A DNA stretch of 38,248 nt from Buttiauxella agrestis ATCC 33320. Lineage in GTDB: Bacteria > Pseudomonadota > Gammaproteobacteria > Enterobacterales > Enterobacteriaceae. Under the pieces are notes generated by a model that did no database searches, had not been told where the DNA came from, and saw only the letters and a list, made by a program, of their open reading frames with translations. A program made the position numbers and the translations under genes. Location of the stretch: the NCBI RefSeq assembly GCF_000735355.1, contig NZ_JMPI01000077.1, forward strand, positions 1 through 38,248. Direction: 5' to 3'. Positions 15,916 through 23,682 of this stretch are shown piece after piece. Within the stretch, counting starts at the first letter, position 1. Each line of letters starts with the position of its first letter.

Positions 15916-15993
15916 CTTTGCAATAATTAATTAAATCTTGGAATTTAATGCAAAGCAACATAAAAATTGCAAAGCCCTTTGAATATTGCAAAG
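15916..15993 (-). promoter_or_regulatory. sopAB operator with four CTTTGC motifs
   Basis: One CTTTGC on the plus strand (15916-15921) and three GCAAAG (15950-15955, 15969-15974, 15988-15993) lie directly upstream of sopA. The last three are spaced exactly 19 bp apart. F SopA represses its operon by binding repeated CTTTGC sequences, so this is very likely the autoregulatory operator. Confidence 0.82.
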
Positions 15994-16070
15994 TTGGTCA
16001 CTTAATCAGCAGTGAAAGAATCGCTTATCAAAAAGATAAATCTTGTACAGAACGCAGCGCTCGCCGCAGT

Positions 16071-16095
16071 CTTTGACTAGCGAAGTCTGTCAAAG
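16071..16095. repeat. Inverted repeat between sopA and the origin
   Basis: CTTTGAC (16071-16077) pairs with GTCAAAG (16089-16095) around an 11-nt loop. It lies between the sopA operator and the iterons. It may separate the two units; no T-tract is seen. Confidence 0.4.
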
Positions 16096-16165
16096 CGAGG
16101 AAGCGCAATATCACGGTAAGAGAAAATGACTCGGTCACTTACGACATTCAGAGATAACCGCCAAA

Positions 16166-16273
16166 CTTTAGCCATTTCCCACAGTGTTTATTTTTCACTC
16201 AAAACGAGCATGTTCTTTAGGTATTTCCCACAAATCGTTGTATTCAGGCAGAGAACTTTAGGTATTTCCCATA
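16166..16273 (-). repeat. Three inverted-orientation iterons
   Basis: CTTTAGGTATTTCCCAYA-type units lie at 16166-16183, 16215-16232 and 16256-16273, with start spacings of 49 and 41 bp. They are the reverse complement of the iterons at 16385-16529, so the origin has two opposed iteron groups around an AT-rich segment. Confidence 0.85.
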
Positions 16274-16282
16274 GTTATGCGC

Positions 16283-16340
16283 TTATCAACAGGATATTTT
16301 TAAAGAGTTTTATTCTTTTTATCCTTTTTAAAACCTTTTA
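16283..16340. other. Probable replication origin core: DnaA-like box and AT-rich segment
   Basis: TTATCAACA (16283-16291) differs from the DnaA consensus at one base. It is followed by a T- and A-rich stretch to about 16340, a likely unwinding element. The segment lies between opposed iteron groups, upstream of rep, as in F ori-2. Origin function is inferred. Confidence 0.7.
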
Positions 16341-16384
16341 GCTCACGCTCAGACCTTTAACCACGGGGCTCCTGGAGCATGTCG

Positions 16385-16529
16385 TGTGGGAAATAGCCTG
16401 GGTTACTATGGGGTATACATAAAGTTGATATGGGAAACTGCCAAGGTTCCTATGGGAAATAGCTAAAGTAAGTATGGGAAACACCTAAAGTAAAATTCAA
16501 TTTCACAGATATGTGGGAAATACCTAAAG
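16385..16529 (+). repeat. Six direct iterons of the replication origin
   Basis: Consensus TATGGGAAATACCTAAAG. Five units start at 16385, 16407, 16429, 16451 and 16473, an exact 22-bp period (two DNA turns). A sixth is at 16512-16529. The second (16407) is the most degenerate. They are the expected binding sites for monomers of the Rep protein encoded next to them, controlling initiation, copy number and incompatibility. Confidence 0.9.
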
Positions 16530-16560
16530 AAGACCTTGACGGTCGGCTGGTATCTGCCAC

Positions 16561-16586
16561 TATGGGTAGAAAGAAAACATCCCATA
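16561..16586 (+). promoter_or_regulatory. Probable Rep autorepression operator
   Basis: TATGGG (16561-16566) and CCCATA (16581-16586) form an inverted repeat just before rep. Each arm is the conserved start of the iteron. In F, RepE dimers repress repE at an inverted repeat that shares its core with the iterons, so this is the likely equivalent. Confidence 0.6.
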
Positions 16587-16607
16587 ACTGTCTTGGAAAC
16601 CTGAAAT

Positions 16608-17321
16608 ATGACGGATATAGTCGAGACAAAACCTCATAACGCCTTAAAAATATCTCAATCAAATGAGTTGACGGAAGCCGCTTATTATTTGCCTTTACAG
16701 GCGAAAAGGGTTTTGTGGCTGTGCCTGATGCAAACCTATTATCAACAGGAACACTCTGGTGTTTTCACTGTGAAGGTTGCTGATTACCAGCGCTATTTTA
16801 AGGTTAGCCAGGCAACGGCCAGTACTGATGTGCGTAAGGGCATTGATGAGCTGGGGAACCGGCAGGTAACATTTTTCCCGTCAGAGGGAGAATATGAGGA
16901 GGTTCGTCGCCCGTGGCTTGCTGAGGCGGGACTGAAGCGAGGCAGAGGTCAATGGAACATTGAGATCAATCCAAAGGTCATGCCATATCTGACAGGGCTG
17001 ACGAGCCAGTTCACTACCTATACTCTGCTTGACTGTGGTCGGATTAACTCCGTTCGCGTGATCCGTCTCTATGAAAGTCTTTGCCAGTACCGTTCTTCAG
17101 GCATCTGGATAACTTCTGCTTCATGGCTTGCCGACCGTTATGAACTACCTGACTCTCAGCGTGCAAATTTTGCGGAGATGAAACGCACCTTTTTGCTTCC
17201 TGCTATTGAGAAAATTAACACTCTCACTCCTATAAAAGTCTCGATGAAAGAAGAGGATAACGGAAAACTTATTTTCTCCATTCTTGCTCGGCCGCTTCAG
17301 TTGCCTCCCATCGAAGGGTAG
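16608..17321 (+). CDS. rep: Rep_3-family replication initiator (RepE/RepB-like)
   Basis: Encodes 237 residues. The N-terminal winged helix starts with SQSNELTEAAYYLPLQAKRVLWL, as in RepE and pi proteins. The central NPKVMPYLTGLTSQFTTY and SVRVIRLYESLCQYRSSG blocks are signatures of the family. The C-terminal winged helix follows (about 155-230). Monomers bind the iterons at 16385-16529 to open the origin; dimers probably repress the gene at 16561-16586. Together with sopAB, umuDC and resD the set recalls IncR or RepFIA-type backbones, but the incompatibility type cannot be fixed by eye. Start ATG 16608 has only a weak ribosome site. Confidence 0.93.
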   Translation: MTDIVETKPHNALKISQSNELTEAAYYLPLQAKRVLWLCLMQTYYQQEHSGVFTVKVADYQRYFKVSQATASTDVRKGIDELGNRQVTFFPSEGEYEEVRRPWLAEAGLKRGRGQWNIEINPKVMPYLTGLTSQFTTYTLLDCGRINSVRVIRLYESLCQYRSSGIWITSASWLADRYELPDSQRANFAEMKRTFLLPAIEKINTLTPIKVSMKEEDNGKLIFSILARPLQLPPIEG

Positions 17322-17327
17322 CGACAA

Positions 17328-17345
17328 CTTCAGGTGTTTCCCATA
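17328..17345 (-). repeat. Solitary iteron downstream of rep
   Basis: CTTCAGGTGTTTCCCATA differs from the inverted iteron consensus at two positions and lies 6 bp after the rep stop. It could act as an extra Rep-binding site for copy control, like incC in F, or for control of the toxin-antitoxin promoter next to it. Confidence 0.6.
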
Positions 17346-17377
17346 ATCAGCGAAAATGACCCGCACCCGGACGTTAT

Positions 17378-17406
17378 TTGCCTGCAACACACCATATGGT
17401 TATAAT
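17378..17406 (+). promoter_or_regulatory. Promoter of the Xre/RES module
   Basis: TTGCCT (17378-17383), a 17-bp spacer and TATAAT (17401-17406). The spacer ends with the palindrome CCATATGG (17392-17399), a possible operator half. The antitoxin ATG is 23 bp past the -10. Confidence 0.8.
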
Positions 17407-17429
17407 AAAAATACCATCCGGAGGTGATT

Positions 17430-17873
17430 ATGAAAGTCTTTACACCCACAACATCCGCTCACAGCCCTGATAACCTGTGGAAACACGTCGGCCTGAACGT
17501 ATCCGACAGCCTGATGCTGGTAGACGAGATTGATAAAGGGCTGGAAGGCGAAGTGGCCAGCCGCATCGTCTCCTGGGCGCATATCACCCAGGCCGATTTA
17601 CGCCGCATGACCGGTATTCCCGGCACCACGTTTAACCGCAACAGTAAAACCCGTTTCAGTCCGGCACAGAGCGAACGTCTGGTGCGGTTCATCCGCGTGC
17701 TGGATAAGGCGGTGGATCTGTTTGAAGGGGATAAAGCGGCGGCGCAGCAGTGGCTCAATGAGCCCAGCCGTGCACTGGGCTGGAAAAAACCGGCCGACCT
17801 GCTGGCCTCCGAGTCCGGTGCCTGGGAGGTCATGAAACTCATCACCCGGCTTGAACACGGGGTGTACTCCTGA
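17430..17873 (+). CDS. Xre/MbcA/ParS-type antitoxin
   Basis: Encodes 147 residues. The N-terminal helical DNA-binding region includes IVSWAHITQADLRRMTGIPGTTFNR. The C-terminal toxin-binding domain (about 90-147) contains FEGDKAAAQQWLNEPSRALGWKKPADLLASESGA, the signature of antitoxins paired with RES toxins. I chose ATG 17430: CGGAGG lies 5 nt upstream, while an in-frame GTG at 17424 overlaps that site. It is expected to repress its own promoter at 17378-17406 and to cap the toxin active site. Its stop overlaps the toxin start. Confidence 0.9.
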   Translation: MKVFTPTTSAHSPDNLWKHVGLNVSDSLMLVDEIDKGLEGEVASRIVSWAHITQADLRRMTGIPGTTFNRNSKTRFSPAQSERLVRFIRVLDKAVDLFEGDKAAAQQWLNEPSRALGWKKPADLLASESGAWEVMKLITRLEHGVYS

Positions 17874-18328
17874 AGCTCTGGCGTCTGACCAAAACCCGTT
17901 ATCGGATGACTGCCTGGACCGGGCAGGGCGCAAAAGAAGCGGGCGGTCGCTGGAACAGTGTGGGGACCGCCATGGTCTACACCTCGGAAGCCGCTTCGCT
18001 GACCATGCTCGAGACCCTGGTGCATCTGCATGCCGCGAATCTGCTCGATTCCTTTACCCTGCTGTCGGTGGACGTGCCGGATGCGCTGATTCAGGTGATT
18101 GAAAGAGACAGCCTGCCGCAGAACTGGGCGGCGTCCGAAGCCCCGGCAGCCCTCGCCGACATTGGCGATCAGTGGGTGAGAAGCGGTGAAGCGGTGGCAC
18201 TGCGCATTCCGAGTGCGCTCTCACCGGTGGAGTACAATTTCCTGCTTAATCCCGCCCATCCCGAATACGCCGCGATTGTCAGCCAGGCGTACCCGGTGGA
18301 TTTCCGCTTTGATGAACGCCTGAAGTAA
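17870..18328 (+). CDS. RES-domain NAD-degrading toxin
   Basis: About 152 residues. The conserved Arg is in GAKEAGGRWNSVGTAMVY, the Glu in LTMLETLVHLH, and the Ser in SALSPVEYNFLLNP, the three residues that name the RES family. Characterised RES toxins stop growth by consuming NAD+. No ATG fits the start. The first ATG (17906) would drop the first conserved strand (KLWRLTKTRYR). I therefore propose the CTG at 17870, which overlaps the antitoxin stop as CTGA. The start codon is uncertain; the family assignment is strong. The pair should stabilise the plasmid and may also act against phage. Confidence 0.85.
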   Translation: MKLWRLTKTRYRMTAWTGQGAKEAGGRWNSVGTAMVYTSEAASLTMLETLVHLHAANLLDSFTLLSVDVPDALIQVIERDSLPQNWAASEAPAALADIGDQWVRSGEAVALRIPSALSPVEYNFLLNPAHPEYAAIVSQAYPVDFRFDERLK

Positions 18329-18405
18329 TTTCTGGTTTTAACCTGAATGAACAGATACACAGTGCACTGTGCTATTTTTAATGGATGATGACTCAGGAGA
18401 TAGCG

Positions 18406-18597
18406 ATGATGAAAGAAGGATTTTACTGGATACGGGTTGATGGCCAGATCCAGATTGGCCGCTACGTGGATCAGAGGGCCGAATATCCCGACACCGGTGA
18501 GATGATCACAGGGGCATGGGAGTTAGTGGGGATACAGTCAGATGTGATGAATACCCGGGATGTGGAAATCCTCAGTGACTTACTGACCCCGCCTTAA
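18406..18597 (+). CDS. Small uncharacterised protein
   Basis: Encodes 63 residues (MMKEGFYWIRVDGQIQIGRYV...), probably a small beta-rich fold with aromatic residues like short plasmid and phage proteins. ATG 18406 lies 5 nt after AGGAGA. The next codon is also ATG, so either may start. It follows the toxin gene by 77 bp, on the same strand. I know no function. Confidence 0.6.
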   Translation: MMKEGFYWIRVDGQIQIGRYVDQRAEYPDTGEMITGAWELVGIQSDVMNTRDVEILSDLLTPP

Positions 18598-18611
18598 ATA
18601 ATCTCCCTGTT

Positions 18612-18649
18612 ACCGGATACATCACAACAACCATGATGATATATCCGGT
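18612..18649 (+). terminator. Inverted repeat after the small gene
   Basis: ACCGGATA (18612-18619) pairs with TATCCGGT (18642-18649), followed by TTTC. It lies between convergent genes and could terminate plus-strand transcription. Confidence 0.5.
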
Positions 18650-18683
18650 TTTCATGCTGGCGCTTTATCAATAAGCACCGTAA

Positions 18684-18705
18684 ACCCCGACCTTCAGGGT
18701 GGGGT
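18684..18705. repeat. Hairpin resembling an IS200/IS605-type end, or a terminator
   Basis: ACCCCGACC-TTCA-GGGTGGGGT with one mismatch, followed by GTATGTCAGC. Hairpins of this form occur at right ends of IS200/IS605 elements. No tnpA or tnpB is present, so it may equally be the terminator of the convergent resD gene. Confidence 0.4.
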
Positions 18706-18725
18706 GTATGTCAGCATTGCAGTCC

Positions 18726-19481
18726 TTACCTGTTGTCACGCAGCAGCTGCAGGGCGTCACCTACCGGCAGGGTGAACGTCACGTTCTGGCTGGCGGCGAC
18801 ATCAAGCGCAAACACCTTCGTGTACACTTCGGTACTCTCATACTTTTCATGCCCCATCAGTGACTGCAGCACCTTTGGTGGGGTATGGCCATACAGCAGG
18901 TGCATCGCAAAACTGTGGCGGAACGTGTGCGGGGAGATCTCCACCGTAAAGGTGACGCCGTCACGCTCCGCCTGGTTCACGGCCCCTTTCAGCCAGTTCC
19001 TCACCGTCCGATCCGTGACACTCCACAGCGGCATGGCGCGTTTTTCCCCTGTCAGCGTATCAATCTCAAACTTCTCCCGGGTACTGGCAAACAGATTGCG
19101 CATCTCCCGGACATAATCCGCATCAGACAGCACCACCACCCGGTTGGCGGATTTGCCTTTCTGTGGGCGCCCACCGCCGGTACGTCGCTGCTTGGCGGTG
19201 CGGATCACCACATGCGGAATGTCATCATTCAGTCTGAAATCCCGTCGTCTTAACGCCAGCGCTTCATTAATCCGCGCGCCGGTGTTCCACAGCGTGTTGA
19301 CCAGACCGTGCTGTGTCCAGTCCGGCAGATAGTGGAGCAGGGCGGCCACTTCCGGTGCCAGCAGATATTTCGGCAGCTCGGTGTAATGCAGGGCCATCCG
19401 CCGCAGGGCGATCGCCCGACCGTAATCCGGTTGGCCACCTGACAGAGCCGGGACATTCAGGGTGACAGGATGTAACGACAT
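18726..19481 (-). CDS. resD: ResD-like tyrosine recombinase (multimer resolution)
   Basis: Encodes 251 residues, close to F ResD (D protein, 268). The first conserved Arg is in LWNTGARINEALAL (about residue 68). The box II residues are in SPHTFRHSFAMHLL (about 183-196), then LMGHEKY with its His (about 209), and the nucleophile Tyr in STEVYTKVF (about 219). In F it resolves multimers at rfsF beside an origin, aiding stable inheritance. The start at 19481 has a GAGG site. An 18-bp inverted repeat lies just upstream (19500-19562). All catalytic residues are present. Confidence 0.92.
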   Translation of the reverse strand: MSLHPVTLNVPALSGGQPDYGRAIALRRMALHYTELPKYLLAPEVAALLHYLPDWTQHGLVNTLWNTGARINEALALRRRDFRLNDDIPHVVIRTAKQRRTGGGRPQKGKSANRVVVLSDADYVREMRNLFASTREKFEIDTLTGEKRAMPLWSVTDRTVRNWLKGAVNQAERDGVTFTVEISPHTFRHSFAMHLLYGHTPPKVLQSLMGHEKYESTEVYTKVFALDVAASQNVTFTLPVGDALQLLRDNR

Positions 19482-19499
19482 GGCACCTCATTGCGTAAG

Positions 19500-19562
19500 T
19501 TGCGCTACGTGAATTCTGCAGGGGTTTGCCCCACAAAAACCAAAAGAATTCACGTAGCGCAA
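19500..19562. repeat. 18-bp perfect inverted repeat upstream of resD
   Basis: TTGCGCTACGTGAATTCT (19500-19517) is exactly complementary to 19545-19562, with a 27-bp centre containing a small GGGG-TTTG-CCCC hairpin. It starts 19 bp before the resD start on its upstream side. It could be a recombinase recognition site (F has rfsF for ResD), an operator or an RNA hairpin. The 27-bp spacing is longer than a simple tyrosine-recombinase core. Confidence 0.7.
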
Positions 19563-20409
19563 TCTGGTGGAAAACTGCGTCTATTTTCGCCTTCATGGCG
19601 CCGCTTCGCCACTGAAAAAACCCGCAGAGGCGTGCACGATGGTTTTCCGATTTAAGTCAATATACCAGAAAACGGAAAAATAAAAATGTCAGACAGGATC
19701 GGAAAAGGATCCGGGGACGATCCTTTTGGCCTGGATGATGGGGTGAAAGGAAGAAGAAGGCACAACATCCTGGAGAAAAGGGTGAAATCCCCCCTGAGTA
19801 AGCGGGTTGCCGGGAATTACAGAAAACGGAAAGCATGATACACAGACAGTGCCTCCACTGAGTCGTCAAAGTGCCGGGTTGTATCGCAAGCCGTAAAAGG
19901 CCTGGATAAATTAGATTAACTCAGAGATAAGGTTGTTTGCTGTGTTGAGAAGAGGTGTTTACTTTAACCGTGGAATGAAATGATGTTTGTAATCAAAAGT
20001 AGTTAATAAGTAACTGATATTTTGATTATAATATCTAGAAACCCACATTATCATCAGAGTAAATTATTTCTTCTTAAGCATGAAAATACAGAGAATGTTT
20101 TTATTCTAAGCCAAATAACGGTTAAACGATAAATGTCGTAATATATATTAAGGGGTTTCCAGAGAGCCATCTTGGTAACTTATACCGAATTTATACGCTT
20201 AGTGAGTGGAGGTATTAATGCATGCCAATTGGGGAGGAGCTATAGATAAATTAAAGAATGTTTGACTAGTCTTACTATTATTGAGAGTTGTTCCAGGATG
20301 TAGGATGGGTATTTAAATTTATGATGCATGAGCTGACAGGGCATTACAGAGGGATGTATGGTCTAAGAATAATATATATTCCTCAGGAGTAGGAATTCTA
20401 AAGGAATTG
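19563..20409. other. AT-rich stretch without a clear gene
   Basis: About 850 bp, increasingly AT-rich from 19,900. I see no ORF with convincing codon use or a ribosome site. Composition changes sharply from the GC-rich backbone at left, marking the start of acquired DNA. Confidence 0.6.
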
Positions 20410-20559
20410 ATGATTTTTATTGTCCATTTTTCGGTCGGTCAACTTTTTGGGGTTAAACAGAATGCCACCTACTCAACAATAACATTCGAGTTATTTGATG
20501 CTGGCTATCTCCTGGAACATGTCGGTAACAGATTGAAAATTACCTGCTGTCAGGAATGA
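20410..20559 (+). CDS. Possible 49-codon ORF (weak)
   Basis: A 49-residue frame starting MIFIVHFSVGQLFGVKQ, with AAGGA 4 nt upstream of ATG. Its stop overlaps the ATG of the next ORF as ATGA. The SD and overlap are the only support. It may be a remnant of a larger gene. No family recognised. Confidence 0.25.
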   Translation: MIFIVHFSVGQLFGVKQNATYSTITFELFDAGYLLEHVGNRLKITCCQE

Positions 20560-20765
20560 TTCACTATACGGGGGGGGACATGGTTATGGTAATCTTTACA
20601 TATTTTTTCTTAATATCATCGCAGTCTGATGATCAAAAGACAAACACGGTAACGCTTAACTTGTCAGATCAATGGAACAATGCTGAAAGCAGTTCTGATG
20701 TTAGCCAGCATAACGCTATGAACGACATTATTATCAGGTGCACCGTAAAACACTGTCATTCTTAA
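20556..20765 (+). CDS. Possible 69-aa protein (weak)
   Basis: A 69-residue frame with a hydrophobic stretch near the N-terminus (MVMVIFTYFFLIS) and a polar, Asn/Ser-rich tail. It overlaps the preceding small frame by ATGA. No family recognised. The surrounding DNA looks non-coding, so it may be chance or a remnant. Confidence 0.25.
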   Translation: MIHYTGGDMVMVIFTYFFLISSQSDDQKTNTVTLNLSDQWNNAESSSDVSQHNAMNDIIIRCTVKHCHS

Positions 20766-21787
20766 CTAACCCATAAAGCTGGTCGCCAGACCTCTCAGCG
20801 AGGTTATTTCATCTTTGACATTTTAAAACACCTTGGCATGTCGGCATACAGAATCTATAAATGATTGTGGTAGGCCTGTTAGTAAATTATGACGAATTGA
20901 AGCAAGTTTTTTAGCGATTTATATTTCTTTCTATTCACTTGAACATAAGAATTTTTTTTGATAGTCAGTCCGATGCTGCCTATGTGCATATCATGCAGTT
21001 GCTTTAACTCTATTTATATTGGCATTAAGTGATATTCATTTCCAACTAGTGTGATAATTATCTCCGCCGGTGCCTGAATCTTGCATGGATATGTTTAGAG
21101 AATCGACTAATCTCTGACGCATTAGTATGCCTTTCACACCGGTGGGGTCTTTAAATTCTAATTACATGTTGTATTAAGATTTTTACAGACTTGATAAAAG
21201 TTTCACCGAAGGGGATTTACTGAAAAAAATTATTTTTGCAATCAATTGATATATAAGGGTTTATTTTTCAAATCCTTTACCCATACTTTTTATTCATAAT
21301 AATCTTATAAAGAGTAGATTATTCTTAATTCAATTTTAATTCTTATTACATTGATTTAACTATCCTCATAATGAAAATATTAGTAACCTTGTTGACATCA
21401 GCGGTGTTGTGATGAGCAAACAATTTAGGATTACTAACATTTGATTACGGTAAATGTTGAACAAATGTAAAAATAATTAAATAATGGAAAAAATGACAAA
21501 ATATCATGTTGTTTATTGACGAAAAAACGTTTTTTCGGTTGATGGTTTTTTTGTGTTCCTAACACGCCATAGATACCAAAAAATTATCTTTTTACGGGTT
21601 GTTATTTTTGATATTTATTGCTATTACAGCATAAAGAACTATGAATGTTTAAATAATCAACATATTATGCTTATTATTATTGTGTATTGTTGCAATCAAT
21701 TACTACGGCATAGAATGCGTCACACAGATTGTAGGTGTATTTGCGAAGTGAATGCAGCAGCTATAGATAGCATCAGAGGATATATAG
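20766..21787. other. AT-rich leader region upstream of the fimbrial regulators
   Basis: About 1 kb of very AT-rich DNA. One reading frame on the plus strand (21553-21798) has rare-codon-like composition and no ribosome site, and overlaps the next gene, so I do not call it. Such A/T-rich upstream DNA in enterobacterial fimbrial loci is often an H-NS silenced control region. That is inference. A perfect palindrome lies at 21520-21537. Confidence 0.55.
21520..21537. promoter_or_regulatory. 18-bp perfect palindrome
   Basis: CGAAAAAACGTTTTTTCG is self-complementary. It lies 250 bp upstream of the winged-helix regulator. It could be an operator or, as RNA, a weak hairpin; no function can be assigned. 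Confidence 0.5.
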
Positions 21788-22171
21788 ATGGCAGATAAAT
21801 ACTTATATGGTTATCTTATTGGTCGTGACATTCAAGTTGATGTGATTAATCACCGCGTTATACATTTTCCAAAAGGAAAAGGGACCAAGATAATACGTAT
21901 GCTCTATTTAAGAGATACGATGATGCGCTTGCTAGTATTCTTACTGAAAAATTCCAATGTGCGGATCATTTCATATAACGAGATCATGATGAATGTTTGG
22001 GAAATGTATAATCTCAGTTCGTCAAATCAAAGACTATGGCAAGTTTTACATGAACTTGAAAATAAATTGCATTCAATAGGAGTAATGAAAGGTTTTTTTT
22101 CAAAAATTGAAAAAAAAGGTATCTCCGTGAATGCTGGTGTGCTCACAACACTTTATTATATTAAGATATAA
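21788..22171 (+). CDS. Winged-helix transcriptional regulator
   Basis: Encodes 127 residues with the layout of an OmpR/ToxR-type DNA-binding domain. A short N-terminal sheet (YGYLIGRDIQVDVINHRVIHF) precedes helices including MMRLLVFLLKNSNVRIISYNEIMMNVW, then a recognition-helix region SSSNQRLWQVLHELENKLHSIG and a C-terminal wing (FFSKIEKKGISVN). No membrane segment or receiver domain is present, so it is a free DNA-binding protein. GAGG lies upstream of ATG 21788. It is followed by a LuxR-type gene and the fimbrial operon, which it probably controls. No close family name can be given. Confidence 0.75.
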   Translation: MADKYLYGYLIGRDIQVDVINHRVIHFPKGKGTKIIRMLYLRDTMMRLLVFLLKNSNVRIISYNEIMMNVWEMYNLSSSNQRLWQVLHELENKLHSIGVMKGFFSKIEKKGISVNAGVLTTLYYIKI

Positions 22172-22203
22172 AGTTATAGCATGTGTAATAAAGGACTATT
22201 AAC

Positions 22204-22770
22204 ATGATTTCCATAATCTCTGATGATCAATTTTTCATAATAGGTATGTTGGCGTTACTCAACCTTGCTGGAAGAGATGCAATAATTATCAATTTAGAAC
22301 ACGTGACTAAACTTGAAAAGCTCCCTCAGAAAGAGGGGAGTTGTATGCTGTTAGCTATAGAGGATCACAGGCTAATACAAGATGCTTTGTTATTGGCTTA
22401 TGCATCAAATATAAAAGTTGTTTCTGTGATTGATAATAACAAATGTTTAGAATCGAACTCCAGGTGGATATATGGATTTATATCTAAAAAAGCTGATCTA
22501 TCAAATATCATTATGTGTGTTGATGCTATATTGAGTAATAGAATAAATTGGTTACAGAATTTCACTTTGCGAGAGATGGAAGTGATGAACGAACTGTCAA
22601 AGGGTAAATCAAATCATACTGTTGCTGAGGAGATGTTGATTTCTCATAAAACGGTTAGCGCGCATAAGTGCAATGCTTTGAAAAAAATGGGGCTTTGTAA
22701 ACTGAATGCGCATGCCATAAATATTTATGGAATATATAAAAACTTGCTTCAACAAAGAGTTTTTGGTTAA
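22204..22770 (+). CDS. LuxR-type (FimZ-like) transcriptional regulator
   Basis: Encodes 188 residues. The N-terminal half (MISIISDDQFFIIGMLALL) looks like a degenerate receiver domain. The two Asp at 7-8 resemble an acidic pocket, but no clear phosphoryl-acceptor Asp is seen. The C-terminal LuxR helix-turn-helix (about 120-180) is LREMEVMNELSKGKSNHTVAEEMLISHKTVSAHK...MGL. AAAGGA precedes ATG 22204. Many enterobacterial fimbrial operons have a regulator of this type at their head. It lies 209 bp upstream of the first pilin on the same strand and likely regulates it. Confidence 0.85.
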   Translation: MISIISDDQFFIIGMLALLNLAGRDAIIINLEHVTKLEKLPQKEGSCMLLAIEDHRLIQDALLLAYASNIKVVSVIDNNKCLESNSRWIYGFISKKADLSNIIMCVDAILSNRINWLQNFTLREMEVMNELSKGKSNHTVAEEMLISHKTVSAHKCNALKKMGLCKLNAHAINIYGIYKNLLQQRVFG

Positions 22771-22979
22771 AAATGTTTTTAATTATCTTAATCGATGCTA
22801 TGAAAGTTATTAACGGCATGATTATATAATCTATTTAAACATGTTTGATTTAACTCATGTTCACAAAAGTAGTTGTTGTATCAATGTAATGAAGTGCCCT
22901 TCTTAAATATATAAATATTTAAGATTCAATAGTTGTAACCAAAATCCATACGGATAGATAAACTTTAAGGAAAATTGTG

Positions 22980-23675
22980 ATGCTAAAAAATATGAAAATC
23001 AGATCTTGTGCATTGGCTATTATTGCGTGTTCAGCAAATAGCGCCATGGCGGCAGACAGTGTCGATGTTCACGTTATCGGTACTATTACTCCGGCAGCCT
23101 GTACCCCTACATTGTCGGGTGGGGGCAATGTTGATTACGGCACAATTCAGGCGAACACTTTGTCAAAAACTGATTATACAGTTCTGGCAGAAAAAACGCT
23201 GGATATGAGCATTACCTGTGATGCTCCAGTAAAAGTGGCTGTTAAAGCCATTAACGGACGCCCTAATTCAGCGGCAGGTTCGACCGAAGGCGCTGCTGGC
23301 TTTGGCGTATCTCCAGTGAGCCTGGGCTCGAAAGGCGCTGCTCATGTTGCGGGTCTGGGTCTGGATGGTACAACTAAAGTGGGGGGTTATAACATTGCGT
23401 TTGCCACTTCGGGCAATACTCTGGATGGCGCTTCAGCAGGTACATTAATCAGTGATGATAACGGTACTAGCTGGGCACAGGGTACTGATGCGATGAATGA
23501 TAGTGCAGTACGATATATTTCATGGGGTAACGAAGGCTCTAATGATGTTAAAGCTTTCACTACCATGAACGGTAAGTTACTGGTTCAAGGTTATATTAAT
23601 AAAGCCTCAGAACTGGATCTGTCTAAACCCGTTGCACTTGACGGCCTGACAACTATCGAAATTGTTTATCTTTAA
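22980..23675 (+). CDS. DUF1120 fimbrial subunit 1
   Basis: Encodes 231 residues. A signal peptide ends at AMA (residues 22-24). The mature protein starts ADSVDVHVIGTITPAACTPTLSGGG. Cys41 and Cys80 probably form the subunit disulfide, and the C-terminus LDGLTTIEIVYL has the aromatic penultimate residue recognised by periplasmic chaperones. DUF1120 subunits occur in Yhc/GltF-like fimbrial loci. I chose ATG 22980 (AAGGA 8 nt upstream) over an overlapping GTG. It is the first of three paralogues, all with Cys at 41 and 80, followed at once by a strong hairpin. That may favour its expression over downstream genes. Confidence 0.9.
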   Translation: MLKNMKIRSCALAIIACSANSAMAADSVDVHVIGTITPAACTPTLSGGGNVDYGTIQANTLSKTDYTVLAEKTLDMSITCDAPVKVAVKAINGRPNSAAGSTEGAAGFGVSPVSLGSKGAAHVAGLGLDGTTKVGGYNIAFATSGNTLDGASAGTLISDDNGTSWAQGTDAMNDSAVRYISWGNEGSNDVKAFTTMNGKLLVQGYINKASELDLSKPVALDGLTTIEIVYL

Positions 23676-23682
23676 TTGAATT

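Noticed and set aside
20766-21519. Looked for invertible-element ends (fimbrial phase switch) upstream of the regulators
   Set aside because: No matching pair of inverted repeats flanking a promoter was seen, and no recombinase gene is adjacent.
21553-21798. 81-residue ORF before the winged-helix regulator
   Set aside because: It has no ribosome site, an unusual Cys/Ile/Tyr-rich composition, and overlaps the regulator start.
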